From positions 124,001-188,000 of the forward strand of contig JAFLSD010000002.1 in NCBI GenBank assembly GCA_022511125.1: a stretch of DNA of 64,000 bases, in the 5' to 3' direction. Below the pieces are notes generated by a model. It had not been told where the DNA came from. It saw nothing but the letters and a program-made list of their open reading frames with translations, and searched no databases. This DNA is from Paramuribaculum sp. Its GTDB lineage: Bacteria; Bacteroidota; Bacteroidia; Bacteroidales; Muribaculaceae. The position numbers and the translations under genes were made by a program. Positions 49,488 to 57,751 of this stretch are shown here, piece after piece (the stretch's first letter is position 1; every line of letters starts with the position of its first letter).

Positions 49488-50838
49488 AGAAGCACTCAGG
49501 ATGGTGCTAACAGCTCGCGAAGAGAACAGAGAACTGAGGGAAAGGCGCGAACGCTACAAACGATTTACATACGGCGACCAATGGTGCGACCAAAACCCTC
49601 AAACAGGTAAAACGGAAGGCGAGACAGCGGAGGAAACGGGTTACCGCCCTATGACCAACAATCTGATACGCCAGCTGGTGAAGAGTGTGATAGGCCTGTA
49701 CAGGCGTGAGATAGCTAAGAAATGGAGCGGCACCGACCGTCGGACCGCGGAGATGAACAGCATAGAAGAGATAGACGCCCGGACGCTTGAGGAGTTTTTG
49801 ATATCGGGGTGCGCGATCCAGCGAGTGACGACTGAAAAACGCATAGAAGGCGAAGGAGTCTGGGTAGACATGGTAAGTCCGTCGCGTTTTTTCGTGAATC
49901 CGTTTAAAGACCCCCGTGGACGCGATATCGAACTCACAGGCATGATCCACGAGATGAGTCCTCGAGAGATAATGATACGTTTCGGCGAGGGACGTGAGAC
50001 GAAAGCAAAAGAGATAGCAAGCGAACTACAGTGCATGTCGCTTGGGGAGTATCCGGTGAGACTGACAAGCGACCGCTCTCACGGCAAAGAGGAGGTAATA
50101 GAGATGTGGGTTCTGGAAGCGCGCGAACTGCTGAAAGTGTTCGACCGCGAGAACGGCACGATTTTTACTACCGAGCCGATCGAGATGCCCAAAATCCGCC
50201 GCGAGAACCGTCGGCGGAAGAAAGAAGGTCTGGCGACTGTAGGCTACAAGCGTTTCAACACTTTGCGATGGCACTGCAAGTGGCTTCTACCTACGGGTTA
50301 TGTTCTGAGGGAGTACGATTCGCCATGGCCACACTGCCGCCACCCTTTCGCGATAAAATATTTCCCTCTGACCGACGGCGAGGTACATTCGTTTGTGGAA
50401 GACGTGACGGAACAGCAGAAGTGTATCAACCGAATGGTAACTCTGATAGACAAGATCTTAAGCGTGAGCGCAAAGGGCGCGTTGCTTTTTCCGACCGACC
50501 GCCGTCCAGAAGGCTTTTCCTGGGCAGAAATCGGGAAGATATGGAGCCGTCCGGGAAGCATCATCCCTTACAGGAATTCGGAACAGTCGGAAGTACCGCG
50601 TCAGATCAGTGGCGGAGGCGACCAAAGTGGAGCGACATCGCTGTTAAACATCCAGATGAAGATGATCGAACAGGTGTCGGGAGTCACGGGAGCATTGCAA
50701 GGGCGCGACGTTACATCGAATACATCGGCAGCCCTTTATGACGCAAGGACAAAAAACGCGGCGACATCGCTGATAGATCTGCTAGAGTCGTTCGTATCGT
50801 TTATAAATTACCGCAATATGTTGATAGCGGGTAGTTGA
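49471..50838 (+). CDS. Phage portal protein (short)
   Basis: 455 residues. The N-terminal motifs RYKRFTYGDQW, YRPMTNNLIRQLVKSVIGLYRREI and VDMVSPSRFFVNPFKDPRG, the middle EDVTEQQKCINRMVTLIDKIL and the late VSGVTGALQGRDVTSNTSAAL fit P22/SU10-type portals. It stops about 30 residues after that last motif, while portals of this kind usually continue with a crown or barrel region, so it looks C-terminally short. No terminase gene follows; next is an amidase. Confidence 0.72.
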   Translation: MKKIDKEALRMVLTAREENRELRERRERYKRFTYGDQWCDQNPQTGKTEGETAEETGYRPMTNNLIRQLVKSVIGLYRREIAKKWSGTDRRTAEMNSIEEIDARTLEEFLISGCAIQRVTTEKRIEGEGVWVDMVSPSRFFVNPFKDPRGRDIELTGMIHEMSPREIMIRFGEGRETKAKEIASELQCMSLGEYPVRLTSDRSHGKEEVIEMWVLEARELLKVFDRENGTIFTTEPIEMPKIRRENRRRKKEGLATVGYKRFNTLRWHCKWLLPTGYVLREYDSPWPHCRHPFAIKYFPLTDGEVHSFVEDVTEQQKCINRMVTLIDKILSVSAKGALLFPTDRRPEGFSWAEIGKIWSRPGSIIPYRNSEQSEVPRQISGGGDQSGATSLLNIQMKMIEQVSGVTGALQGRDVTSNTSAALYDARTKNAATSLIDLLESFVSFINYRNMLIAGS

Positions 50839-50894
50839 GCGCCGGAAGATGGAGGTGCATGAAAATTTAAAAGAATAAATATAAATAAGGGAAA

Positions 50895-51308
50895 ATGGAA
50901 ATGAGAAAGATCGATGAAATAATAGTGCATTGCACGGCAACTCCAAGGGGTAGAGAGACTACGGTGGCTGATATAGACCTATGGCATCGTGCGAGGGGTT
51001 GGAAGGGAATAGGTTATCATTGGGTGGTTTATCTTGACGGTTCGATCCATGCAGGGAGACCCGAGGAAAAGCAAGGAGCGCATTGCTCGGGTCATAATGG
51101 CCGGAGTATCGGAGTGGTTTATGTCGGAGGCATTGAAAAAGACGGTAGAGCGTCCGATACGCGCACCGAAGCCCAGAAAGCGGCGCTTATCAGGCTGCTA
51201 AGGGAGCTGAAGGAACGTTATCCCGGAGCTAAAATCCATGGTCACAGAGAGTTTGCAGCGAAGGCGTGCCCATGTTTCGACGCGAAGAAAGAATATGAAG
51301 GATTATAG
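50895..51308 (+). CDS. N-acetylmuramoyl-L-alanine amidase (phage type)
   Basis: 137 residues covering one amidase_2 domain that cuts the bond between muramic acid and the stem peptide. Zinc ligands appear in IIVHCTATPRG and KIHGHREFAAKACPCFD; GIGYHWVVYLDG and GAHCSGHNGRSIGVVYVGG are typical. No signal peptide, so release would need a holin or lysis. The small size is usual for Bacteroides prophage lysins. The ATG at 50901 is an alternative start. Confidence 0.9.
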   Translation: MEMRKIDEIIVHCTATPRGRETTVADIDLWHRARGWKGIGYHWVVYLDGSIHAGRPEEKQGAHCSGHNGRSIGVVYVGGIEKDGRASDTRTEAQKAALIRLLRELKERYPGAKIHGHREFAAKACPCFDAKKEYEGL

Positions 51309-51393
51309 CGATTATTAAGGAGGGAGTGCAGAGATTAGGCACAGTCGTGATGTAATTTTGCAAAGGTGTAAGAACAAAAAAATATCAATTACT

Positions 51394-51825
51394 ATGAAAA
51401 CTAAAACAACGATTGGGAAAATGGAGAACGTAGAGAATGAGAGAGAAGCGAGAGACCGCGATTTTTTGAGGCGTTGCATGGCATTAAGCCGTCATGTGTC
51501 GACAAAAGGTCTAAGCTGCCGAGAGGTGGCTCACAAGGCAGCCGCAAGTCCGGCTCCGGGGTATTATATCAGTTATGATTACGCTTTGAGGATAGTGGGC
51601 GGAGGGAAGTCGGCCGAAATTCGCGGTAGCATGCCTCGGCAGCGCAACGAGGAGATTCGGCGGAGAGTGAGGGAGATCACGCGAAAGCGCGGCACGAGCA
51701 AAGGGAGAGCCTTGACAATGGTGTTGGAGAGCGGCGCGTCGCGCTTTTTTATAAGTCCGAAACGAGCGGAGAGAATGTTTTATGAGTATCTAAACTACAA
51801 AAGAACAGGAGGAGCGGTCAGATGA
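51394..51825 (+). CDS. Small basic phage-associated protein
   Basis: About 143 residues from ATG 51394 (MKTKTTIGKMENVEN); a TTG-started longer frame overlaps a promoter-like TAATTTTG at 51353-51360 and is rejected. It is basic, with two similar helix-turn motifs, YYISYDYALRIV near the middle and RFFISPKRAERMF near the end. Similar doubled motifs occur, from memory, in small proteins of Bacteroides mobile elements; a DNA-binding or terminase-small-subunit-like role is only a guess. It overlaps the next gene by 4 bp (ATGA). Confidence 0.55.
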   Translation: MKTKTTIGKMENVENEREARDRDFLRRCMALSRHVSTKGLSCREVAHKAAASPAPGYYISYDYALRIVGGGKSAEIRGSMPRQRNEEIRRRVREITRKRGTSKGRALTMVLESGASRFFISPKRAERMFYEYLNYKRTGGAVR

Positions 51826-52229
51826 TAGGAATATCAATAAAAGAGATAGGGGAAAGAATCCAGGCTGAGAGTGCCCTACATTATATGACTTCGGAGAAAC
51901 GAATCGCGCCTATAACACCCGACAGTGAGGAAGCACTGAAGATAATGATTCTGGCGGCATGGTCGGAGCTGACCGTCCAGTCGGGCAATATGATAAAAAG
52001 TTGGAAACGCGCGGACGACATACTGGAGATAGAAGCGACGGAGGGGGTGAACGAGCAAACACTCAGAGGGGCGATAGAATCGGCTCTGTTTCATCTGACA
52101 TTGGCCCACGCATACGAGTTGAGCTATCCGCAGATGGCATCGCATCATGCCGATGCAAGCGTGAGAATGACCGCTCAGGCTTTGAATCAGTGCGGGGGAA
52201 AGCCGGGAGTGATAGCGGACGGTATGTGA
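51822..52229 (+). CDS. Hypothetical phage-module protein
   Basis: 135 residues, not recognised; mostly helical (LKIMILAAWSELTVQSG, LRGAIESALFHLTLAHAYEL) with no signal peptide. It overlaps the preceding gene by 4 bp, so it belongs to the module. The size and helical content would suit a tail-terminator or head-completion protein, but nothing else supports that. Confidence 0.45.
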   Translation: MIGISIKEIGERIQAESALHYMTSEKRIAPITPDSEEALKIMILAAWSELTVQSGNMIKSWKRADDILEIEATEGVNEQTLRGAIESALFHLTLAHAYELSYPQMASHHADASVRMTAQALNQCGGKPGVIADGM

Positions 52230-52325
52230 ATCGGCGAGGGCGTTTAGAACTTTTATCGGTGGTGGAGCGTTATATGTTTGTTAGAGAAAAAAACAATCAC
52301 GTTCAACTATCAAAAATGAAATAAT

Positions 52326-53381
52326 ATGAAACTACGCAATCTCTTCAAAACAGGGGCATTAGCAGCAGTAGCCGCGATGGCTCTTTACGCACCGAAAGCC
52401 GAGGCATGTTCGCGCGTGCTTTATGTAGGCGACAGCTGCCTTCGCATCGTGGGCCGTTCCTTAGACTGGCGCACTCCGATCCCGACGAATCTGTATGTCT
52501 ATCCGAAAGGGATGAAAAAGACGGGTACGGGGGGTGAAAACACCGTGCGCTGGACATCGAAATACGGTGCGATTTACGCAGTATCGTACGATGCAGGCGT
52601 GACCGAGGGGATGAACGAGAAGGGATTGGTGGTAAACGCTTTGTTCTGCAAAGGGACAGTTTACAGCAACGAGGAGACGAAAGGCCGTCCTGGAATGTCA
52701 CTGGCAATGTTCGTGGCTTGGATCCTGGATATGAACGCGACGACGAAAGAGGCAGTGGAAGTGATCCGCAAGCATGACTTCGACATCTCGGGTGCGACGT
52801 TCGACAACGGCACAGTATCGGCTCTTCACTGGGGCATAACCGACGCGGAAGGCAACTGCGCAGTGATAGAATTCGACAACGGCAACATAAATATCTATGA
52901 GGGCAAGGATCTGCCGGCAATGACCAACGACCCGACATTCCCCCAGATGAACGCGATCAACGCTTACTGGGAAGGCGTGGGCGGCACGAATATGCTCCCG
53001 GGTACGGTGAAGAGTCCGGACCGTTTCGTGAGAGGTTATTTCTTCGACAATCACGTGGAAAAGACGGGCGACGCCGACCTTGGCTTCTCGATAATCCGGT
53101 CGATACTGATGAACTGCTCCGTGCCTTATCTTTACACTCTCGACACTGCGGCTGAGCCCAACGTATCGTCGACACAGTGGCGTTCGTTCTCGAATCTGCG
53201 CGACAAACGTTATTACTGGGATCTGGTGACTCACTTAGGAGTGGTTTACATCGACCTGAACAAATGCGATCTGAGAGCGGGTGCGCCAGTGATGAAACTC
53301 GAAGTATCGAAACATCCGGAAGCTATAGGCGAAGTGAACAACCTCTTGGTTAAGTCGAAGCCTTTCACACCGAGCTATTAA
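52326..53381 (+). CDS. Secreted choloylglycine-hydrolase family Ntn enzyme
   Basis: 351 residues. The signal peptide ends in AEA and is cut so that Cys28 (CSRVLYVG) becomes the N-terminal nucleophile; Arg44 and Asp47 lie in GRSLDWRTP, as in bile-salt hydrolases and penicillin-V acylases. NDPTF carries a conserved Asn. It hydrolyses linear amide bonds; bile-salt hydrolase is one possibility in a gut strain, but the substrate cannot be read from the sequence. It starts 96 nt after the phage module. Confidence 0.87.
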   Translation: MKLRNLFKTGALAAVAAMALYAPKAEACSRVLYVGDSCLRIVGRSLDWRTPIPTNLYVYPKGMKKTGTGGENTVRWTSKYGAIYAVSYDAGVTEGMNEKGLVVNALFCKGTVYSNEETKGRPGMSLAMFVAWILDMNATTKEAVEVIRKHDFDISGATFDNGTVSALHWGITDAEGNCAVIEFDNGNINIYEGKDLPAMTNDPTFPQMNAINAYWEGVGGTNMLPGTVKSPDRFVRGYFFDNHVEKTGDADLGFSIIRSILMNCSVPYLYTLDTAAEPNVSSTQWRSFSNLRDKRYYWDLVTHLGVVYIDLNKCDLRAGAPVMKLEVSKHPEAIGEVNNLLVKSKPFTPSY

Positions 53382-53442
53382 GCGACCGACTCTCCGGACA
53401 ATCTAAAAAAATCAATCTATCCAACAATCTTGAATCGACGAA

Positions 53443-54666
53443 ATGAGACCTCTGAACATTATACGATTGGCTCTTGTGGCGGCACTTGCCGTCACAGGAG
53501 CCAATCCCTTGTACGCATCGGCCGACGACCGAAAGGACAAGAAGGCCGAAGCGGAAGCTGACTCTGCCTTTTTTTATCTCCCGGAATTGGCAGACCACGT
53601 GGACACTACCCTGCTGAAAGACCTGCGTATGACCCGCGCAGGACTTGACTCGGCGGAGTTCGCCCAACTGCCATGGTTTAAACAGCTCTATAAATCGGGC
53701 TTCAACATCAACGCTCCGGGCATCAATTATCCGAAATTTCCGCGGTTTGTGGTGAATGTCTATAACTGGGCGGACCATTTTTTCAACGGTTTCGATCCGG
53801 AATACGTGACGGGGACAGGGTATAATTTCAAGGCTTACGTGAAAAGCTACAACTGGTTTCAGAGCTATCGTCTTTATTTCTCGCGAAACAACTATCTTCG
53901 CATCAGAAGCGACATCTATTCGGACCTGGGACCGAACATCAGCTACAAGGCCGTGACTTTAGGCTACATGGCCGACCTGCGGGAACTGGGACACGGTAAG
54001 ATCGTGAGACGCAAGAATTTCGACCTGGATTTCACATGCGGACTATTTTCGGCCAATCTGAACATATTCAGCACCAAAGGTGCGACAAAAATCACCCATT
54101 TCGGCGATATGTCCATGAACAGGAGCTTGGATTTCGACGGTGTGAACGAAAAGAGCACCGAATTTACAGCATATTATTTTTTCAACCACAGGAAGTATTC
54201 GCAGGGCGCAGCGTACAACATGTCGCGCTACCAATATAGGAGCCAAGGATCGTGGATAGCGGGGGTGAACATGAGCCACCGCCGTATAGACTTGGATTTC
54301 AGCACTCTTCCTGAAAGTATGCTCGAGGAGATGCCGGAACTGTATCCTTACTATTCGTTCCGCTACAACAGCTATAATCTCGTGTTCGGTTACGGTTACA
54401 ACTGGGTGCTACGCCCGAAGACGTGGCTTATCAACATCACGGCTCTCCCGGTGATAGGGTACATGCACTCTTTCGAGGGCACAACCGAAGGGAGAAAAGA
54501 CCTATTTTCGACCAATCCGATATTGAAAGGAGCGGTTGTGTATAACCACCGAGCTCTATTCGTGACGGGTCAGGTGAACTTCCAGGGAAGTTTCATTTTC
54601 ACGAAAGGTTATACGTTTTTCGACTCTCTGACATCGTTTACGGCAACGGTTGGGGTAAGGTTCTAA
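53443..54666 (+). CDS. DUF4421 domain protein
   Basis: 407 residues with a signal peptide (LALVAALAVTGANPLYA). The rest matches my memory of DUF4421 proteins of Bacteroidetes: FNINAPGINYPKFPRF, VYNWADHFFNGFDPEYV, then alternating beta strands ending in SFTATVGVRF with a terminal aromatic, which suggests an outer-membrane barrel. Function unknown. It lies 61 nt after the choloylglycine-hydrolase-like gene and could share its transcript. Confidence 0.82.
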   Translation: MRPLNIIRLALVAALAVTGANPLYASADDRKDKKAEAEADSAFFYLPELADHVDTTLLKDLRMTRAGLDSAEFAQLPWFKQLYKSGFNINAPGINYPKFPRFVVNVYNWADHFFNGFDPEYVTGTGYNFKAYVKSYNWFQSYRLYFSRNNYLRIRSDIYSDLGPNISYKAVTLGYMADLRELGHGKIVRRKNFDLDFTCGLFSANLNIFSTKGATKITHFGDMSMNRSLDFDGVNEKSTEFTAYYFFNHRKYSQGAAYNMSRYQYRSQGSWIAGVNMSHRRIDLDFSTLPESMLEEMPELYPYYSFRYNSYNLVFGYGYNWVLRPKTWLINITALPVIGYMHSFEGTTEGRKDLFSTNPILKGAVVYNHRALFVTGQVNFQGSFIFTKGYTFFDSLTSFTATVGVRF

Positions 54667-54710
54667 GAAATCGGGTGACCGATAGGGGGATTACGGGATT
54701 TTTTGATTAA

Positions 54711-54718
54711 TTTTGCCG
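54711..54718 (+). promoter_or_regulatory. -7 box of nfo
   Basis: TAATTTTG followed by CCGG, 26 nt before the nfo ATG. Confidence 0.6.
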
Positions 54719-54744
54719 GCGTTAAACAGCAAAAAACAAACGCC

Positions 54745-55593
54745 ATGAAATATGTCGGAGCCCACGTGTCGGCCGAAGCAGGAGTAAGCTCGGCGCCATT
54801 GAACGCCAACGCTATAGGAGCGAAAGCTTTCGCCCTGTTCACCCGCAATCCGTCGCGCTGGAAGTCGAAACCAATAAGTAAGGAAGAAGCGCAGCTCTTC
54901 AAAGACCGATGCCTGGAACTGGGCTACTCGGCGGCTCAAATCCTACCTCACGACAGCTATCTGATAAACTTAGGGTCGCCTGACGCGACGAAACTGAAGC
55001 TTTCGCGTGAGGCTTTCTTAGACGAGATGAGACGCTGCGAACAATTGGGGCTGACGCTACTTAATTTTCATCCGGGAAGCCATCTGAACCTGGCCTCACC
55101 GGAAGAAACCCTCGACCTGATAGCGGAGTCGATCAACGAGACTCTCGACCAGACAGAGGGTGTTAAGGCAGTGATAGAGAACACAGCCGGCCAGGGAACC
55201 AACTTAGGCTATTCGTTTTATCAAATAGCAAGGATAATCGATGGTGTGAAGGATAAATCGCGCGTGGGGGTGTGCATCGACACTTGCCACGCTTTTGCTG
55301 CCGGCTACGACCTGTCGACCCGCGAAGGCTACGAACGCACCTGGCAGGAGTTTGACGAAACGATAGGTCTCAGCTATCTTTCGGGGATGCACATCAACGA
55401 CACCAAGCGCGGATTGGGTTCGCGCATAGACCGTCACGAAATTCTCGGCAAAGGAGCGTTGGGCGAGGATTTTTTCAAGATGATGATGGCAGACAAGCGT
55501 CTGGACGGTATCCCACTGATATTGGAGACTCCTGACGAGGAGAGATGGGCCGAGGAGATAGCGTGGCTTTATTCGCTGGAGCCGGCCTCCTGA
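54745..55593 (+). CDS. nfo: Deoxyribonuclease IV (AP endonuclease)
   Basis: Zinc enzyme that cuts DNA at abasic sites for base-excision repair. 282 residues from the ATG at 54745 ([14 protein letters not shown]); an earlier TTG-started frame at 54703 overlaps the promoter box and is rejected. AP2-type motifs include [68 protein letters not shown] and LILETPDE, which hold the zinc ligands. Confidence 0.95.
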   Translation: MKYVGAHVSAEAGVSSAPLNANAIGAKAFALFTRNPSRWKSKPISKEEAQLFKDRCLELGYSAAQILPHDSYLINLGSPDATKLKLSREAFLDEMRRCEQLGLTLLNFHPGSHLNLASPEETLDLIAESINETLDQTEGVKAVIENTAGQGTNLGYSFYQIARIIDGVKDKSRVGVCIDTCHAFAAGYDLSTREGYERTWQEFDETIGLSYLSGMHINDTKRGLGSRIDRHEILGKGALGEDFFKMMMADKRLDGIPLILETPDEERWAEEIAWLYSLEPAS

Positions 55594-55604
55594 AACAGAG
55601 AACA

Positions 55605-55643
55605 AGTTTTCTGCCGGGCTCCGGGAGAAAACTCTGTATTTTT
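55605..55643 (+). terminator. Terminator after nfo
   Basis: AGTTTTCT (55605-55612) pairs with AGAAAACT (55626-55633), with CCGG/CCGG at the tip, followed by CTGTATTTTTC. It separates nfo from the signalling cluster. Confidence 0.85.
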
Positions 55644-55679
55644 CAAGTCTCTAAAATGATTTTTTCAGGATATTTTAGT

Positions 55680-55687
55680 TAATTTTG
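55680..55687 (+). promoter_or_regulatory. -7 box of the LytTR gene
   Basis: TAATTTTG followed by CGAAC, 46 nt before the LytTR ATG; it starts the signalling cluster. Confidence 0.6.
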
Positions 55688-55733
55688 CGAACGATAGAAT
55701 TATCCCGCAATAATTTCACATAGAATCCTGACT

Positions 55734-56108
55734 ATGCTAAAACTTTGTTTGAATTCAAGAGACGAATTGCTGATAATCGATCTTGAGAAAGTGGCTTTCT
55801 TTCAGGCAAACGGTAATTACACCCAAATGAATTATATCCTCGGTGAGAGCCGGCTGCTGACACTGGGTCTGTCGAAAGTCGAGGAGCTGATAAGGCTCAC
55901 ATGGCCTGCAGACCGTCCGTCGCCTTTCATCAGATTGGGACGAAGCCTGATCATCAACCAGACGTATCTGACGGAAATCAACGTTCTGCGACAGAAACTG
56001 TCGCTGTCGGACAGAGGGACGCACTCTTATTCGGTGAGCGTCCCGAAACCGTTATTGAAAGAATACAAAGAAAAAATAAGCGAATTTTATCTAAAGAGAA
56101 AAGATTGA
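55734..56108 (+). CDS. Stand-alone LytTR DNA-binding protein
   Basis: 124 residues consisting of one LytTR domain: LIIDLEKVAFFQANGNYTQM, FIRLGRSLIINQTYL and LSLSDRGTHSYSVSVP are the characteristic blocks. There is no receiver domain and no membrane segment, so activity would be controlled by level, partner or phosphorylation by the kinase encoded downstream. It begins the cluster and lies 7 nt before the FHA gene. It is the only obvious transcription factor in the cluster and a candidate to bind the 32-bp elements. Confidence 0.86.
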   Translation: MLKLCLNSRDELLIIDLEKVAFFQANGNYTQMNYILGESRLLTLGLSKVEELIRLTWPADRPSPFIRLGRSLIINQTYLTEINVLRQKLSLSDRGTHSYSVSVPKPLLKEYKEKISEFYLKRKD

Positions 56109-56115
56109 AGCGACT

Positions 56116-56775
56116 ATGGCAAAAGAAATAATCATAGGGCGTAGCGGCGTGTCGCCCATAGCCGTACCCCCGGAAAAAGACCAGGTTAACGGTTCGCACG
56201 TAAAAATCACCATAGGTGACGACGGTAGCTGGACGATTCAGGATCTGAACAGCATGCACGGCACCTACATCAAGGACGAGGACGGGGACTTCCAGCGAGT
56301 GTCGAAGAAAGCCATCAGCGAGAACACGATAATACGTCTTGGCCGGGAAGGCCACAACAGCTTCACTTTCATGGCTCACAGAGCGATAGATCCGGATGGA
56401 TCATATGCTTATGAATTCCACGAGCTTAAAAAGATACTGGCCGAACTCATGGACGAGGAGGAGCAGCTGGGAGCCACAACTTCGCGAAACATGACTTTAG
56501 TGAAATGCGCCCCAATCTTGGGTATGCTTCTGAGTATGGCCATACCTCTCTTTATTCCTGCGATTCAGAAAAATCCGACGGCCAACATGAATCTGACGCG
56601 CTTCTGCATGGCGGGACTTCCCTTCTTGGTGGGAATTCTGATAAAGACCAACACAAACGCGCCCAAACTGTTGAAACAAAAAAGGATGAAACTGCTCGTT
56701 TGTCCGCGCTGCAACTATCCTATATCCGACTTCGACATCCAGAACAAGCATTGTTCACGTTGCAAAGCGCATTGA
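56116..56775 (+). CDS. FHA - two membrane segments - zinc-ribbon protein
   Basis: 219 residues. FHA domain at about 1-85 with phosphothreonine-binding residues Arg9 (IIIGRSG), Ser27-His28 (VNGSHVKI) and Asn45 (DLNSMHGTY). Two hydrophobic segments follow (about 134-155 and 160-178), then a zinc ribbon (CPRCNYPISD, CSRCKAH). Probably a membrane-bound reader of phosphorylated threonine. It lies 7 nt after the LytTR gene. A second FHA/zinc-ribbon protein with reversed domain order is encoded at 59.3 kb. Confidence 0.85.
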   Translation: MAKEIIIGRSGVSPIAVPPEKDQVNGSHVKITIGDDGSWTIQDLNSMHGTYIKDEDGDFQRVSKKAISENTIIRLGREGHNSFTFMAHRAIDPDGSYAYEFHELKKILAELMDEEEQLGATTSRNMTLVKCAPILGMLLSMAIPLFIPAIQKNPTANMNLTRFCMAGLPFLVGILIKTNTNAPKLLKQKRMKLLVCPRCNYPISDFDIQNKHCSRCKAH

Positions 56776-56811
56776 GGGAGCGAAAGCGGATTTTTCATTT
56801 AAAATTGTAAA

Positions 56812-56843
56812 TTCGTCAAATAATCCCACAGGTTCAAACGATA
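56812..56843 (+). promoter_or_regulatory. 32-bp shared upstream element, copy 1
   Basis: Matches 58497-58528 at 31 of 32 positions (C/A in CCCACAGG versus CCCAAAGG). It ends exactly 36 nt before the -7 box TAATTTTG at 56880-56887. Probably the binding site of an activator shared by the two acidic-protein genes. Confidence 0.8.
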
Positions 56844-56879
56844 AATGCAGAAAAATTTGCAACAGTTCCGAGCGTGGGA

Positions 56880-56887
56880 TAATTTTG
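56880..56887 (+). promoter_or_regulatory. -7 box of the first acidic-protein gene
   Basis: TAATTTTG followed by TGAA, 24 nt before the ATG at 56912. Confidence 0.65.
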
Positions 56888-56911
56888 TGAAAAAATAAAA
56901 CACAAGACAAT

Positions 56912-57751
56912 ATGGAAACGAAAAATTTAAATCATCAGGCGAAAGGTAAAAATTCGGAGAAGGACAATAAAATGGGTTATGTAGCCGCAGGTTTAGCCGC
57001 CGCAGGTCTGGGAGTAGCAGGCACAGCTGTAGCATCCAACATGGCGGACGACGAACCCTCTTCAACAGCCGACGTAGGCGTAGCTGCAGCGGGAGGAGTC
57101 GGCGCAACAGCAGCCGATAACGGAAGTTCATCTCACCACTCGAATAATTCGTTGGGTTCACGGCCTTCGCATACGGATGAGACGGGTTCAGCTGACGATC
57201 ATCAATTCCACGTGTTCGACCCTTACAGCCCTGATTTTGATGCTTCGATCTATGATCCGAACAGTCCGAATTTCGATCCCCAGGCGTATCAAGATGCCCT
57301 GCAGGATCCGAATTTCAATCCGAGCGTGTTCAATTCCAACAGTCCGAATTATGACCCGAATTCCTACAACTCGTTTGAACCGGTAGATCCGTTTGATCCG
57401 GAAGATCCCGAGCCATTCGTCATAGAGCCCGAACCTTTTGGAAGGGATGATCAGGATCCGTTTGACCCAGAAGATCCCGAGCCGTTCATCATAGAACCCG
57501 AACCGGTAGAACCGGAACCGTGGGATATCGACCCTGAAGATCCTTGGATGCCGGGCGGTCCCGAGAGCATCGAGCATTTCGGTCCGGACCCGATTCCGAT
57601 AGAAGAAATCACGGATATCGATCCAGATCCGATTGCAAATATCGAGGATATGAGCGACGATGAATTTTTCAACTTCCTGTTGAGTTCGAGCGACGATACA
57701 TTGGACGATCCTCAGATAGACATCGATTACCTGACAGACGATATCGTATGA
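56912..57751 (+). CDS. Acidic repeat protein with Gly/Ala membrane segment (paralogue 1)
   Basis: 279 residues. The short Lys/Asn-rich start is followed by a Gly/Ala-rich segment (about 20-43, GYVAAGLAAAGLGVAG) that resembles a membrane helix, then a long acidic tail almost free of Lys. The tail has degenerate DPNSPNFD repeats (about 100-150) and two copies of DPFDPEDPEPF. It shares the N-terminal part with the protein at 58604. Function is unknown; it may be a phosphorylation substrate, a surface fibre or a metal buffer. The caspase gene overlaps its end by 4 bp. Confidence 0.75.
   Translation: METKNLNHQAKGKNSEKDNKMGYVAAGLAAAGLGVAGTAVASNMADDEPSSTADVGVAAAGGVGATAADNGSSSHHSNNSLGSRPSHTDETGSADDHQFHVFDPYSPDFDASIYDPNSPNFDPQAYQDALQDPNFNPSVFNSNSPNYDPNSYNSFEPVDPFDPEDPEPFVIEPEPFGRDDQDPFDPEDPEPFIIEPEPVEPEPWDIDPEDPWMPGGPESIEHFGPDPIPIEEITDIDPDPIANIEDMSDDEFFNFLLSSSDDTLDDPQIDIDYLTDDIV
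57389..57504 (+). repeat. Duplicated coding segment in paralogue 1
   Basis: Two copies of about 45 bp, encoding DPFDPEDPEPF plus I-EPEP, at roughly 57389-57435 and 57459-57504, separated by a short linker. Synonymous differences show the duplication is not recent. Confidence 0.65.

Larger units (their letters stand above)
47087..52229 (+). mobile_element. Isolated phage head-gene cluster
   Basis: Seven plus-strand genes with a host-type promoter: scaffold-like, major capsid, connector-like, portal, amidase and two small proteins. No integrase, terminase, tail or replication gene lies next to them, and no att repeats were found by eye. It may be a decayed prophage, a satellite, or a domesticated particle module. 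The frames are all open. Confidence 0.65.

Noticed and set aside
46828-52325. Phage attachment sites around the head module
   Set aside because: No matching direct repeats, tRNA or integrase found by eye on either side.
55693-55704. Third copy of the 32-bp element before the LytTR gene
   Set aside because: Only about 10 of 12 bases around ATTATCCCGCA match, and the match lies downstream of the -7 box.
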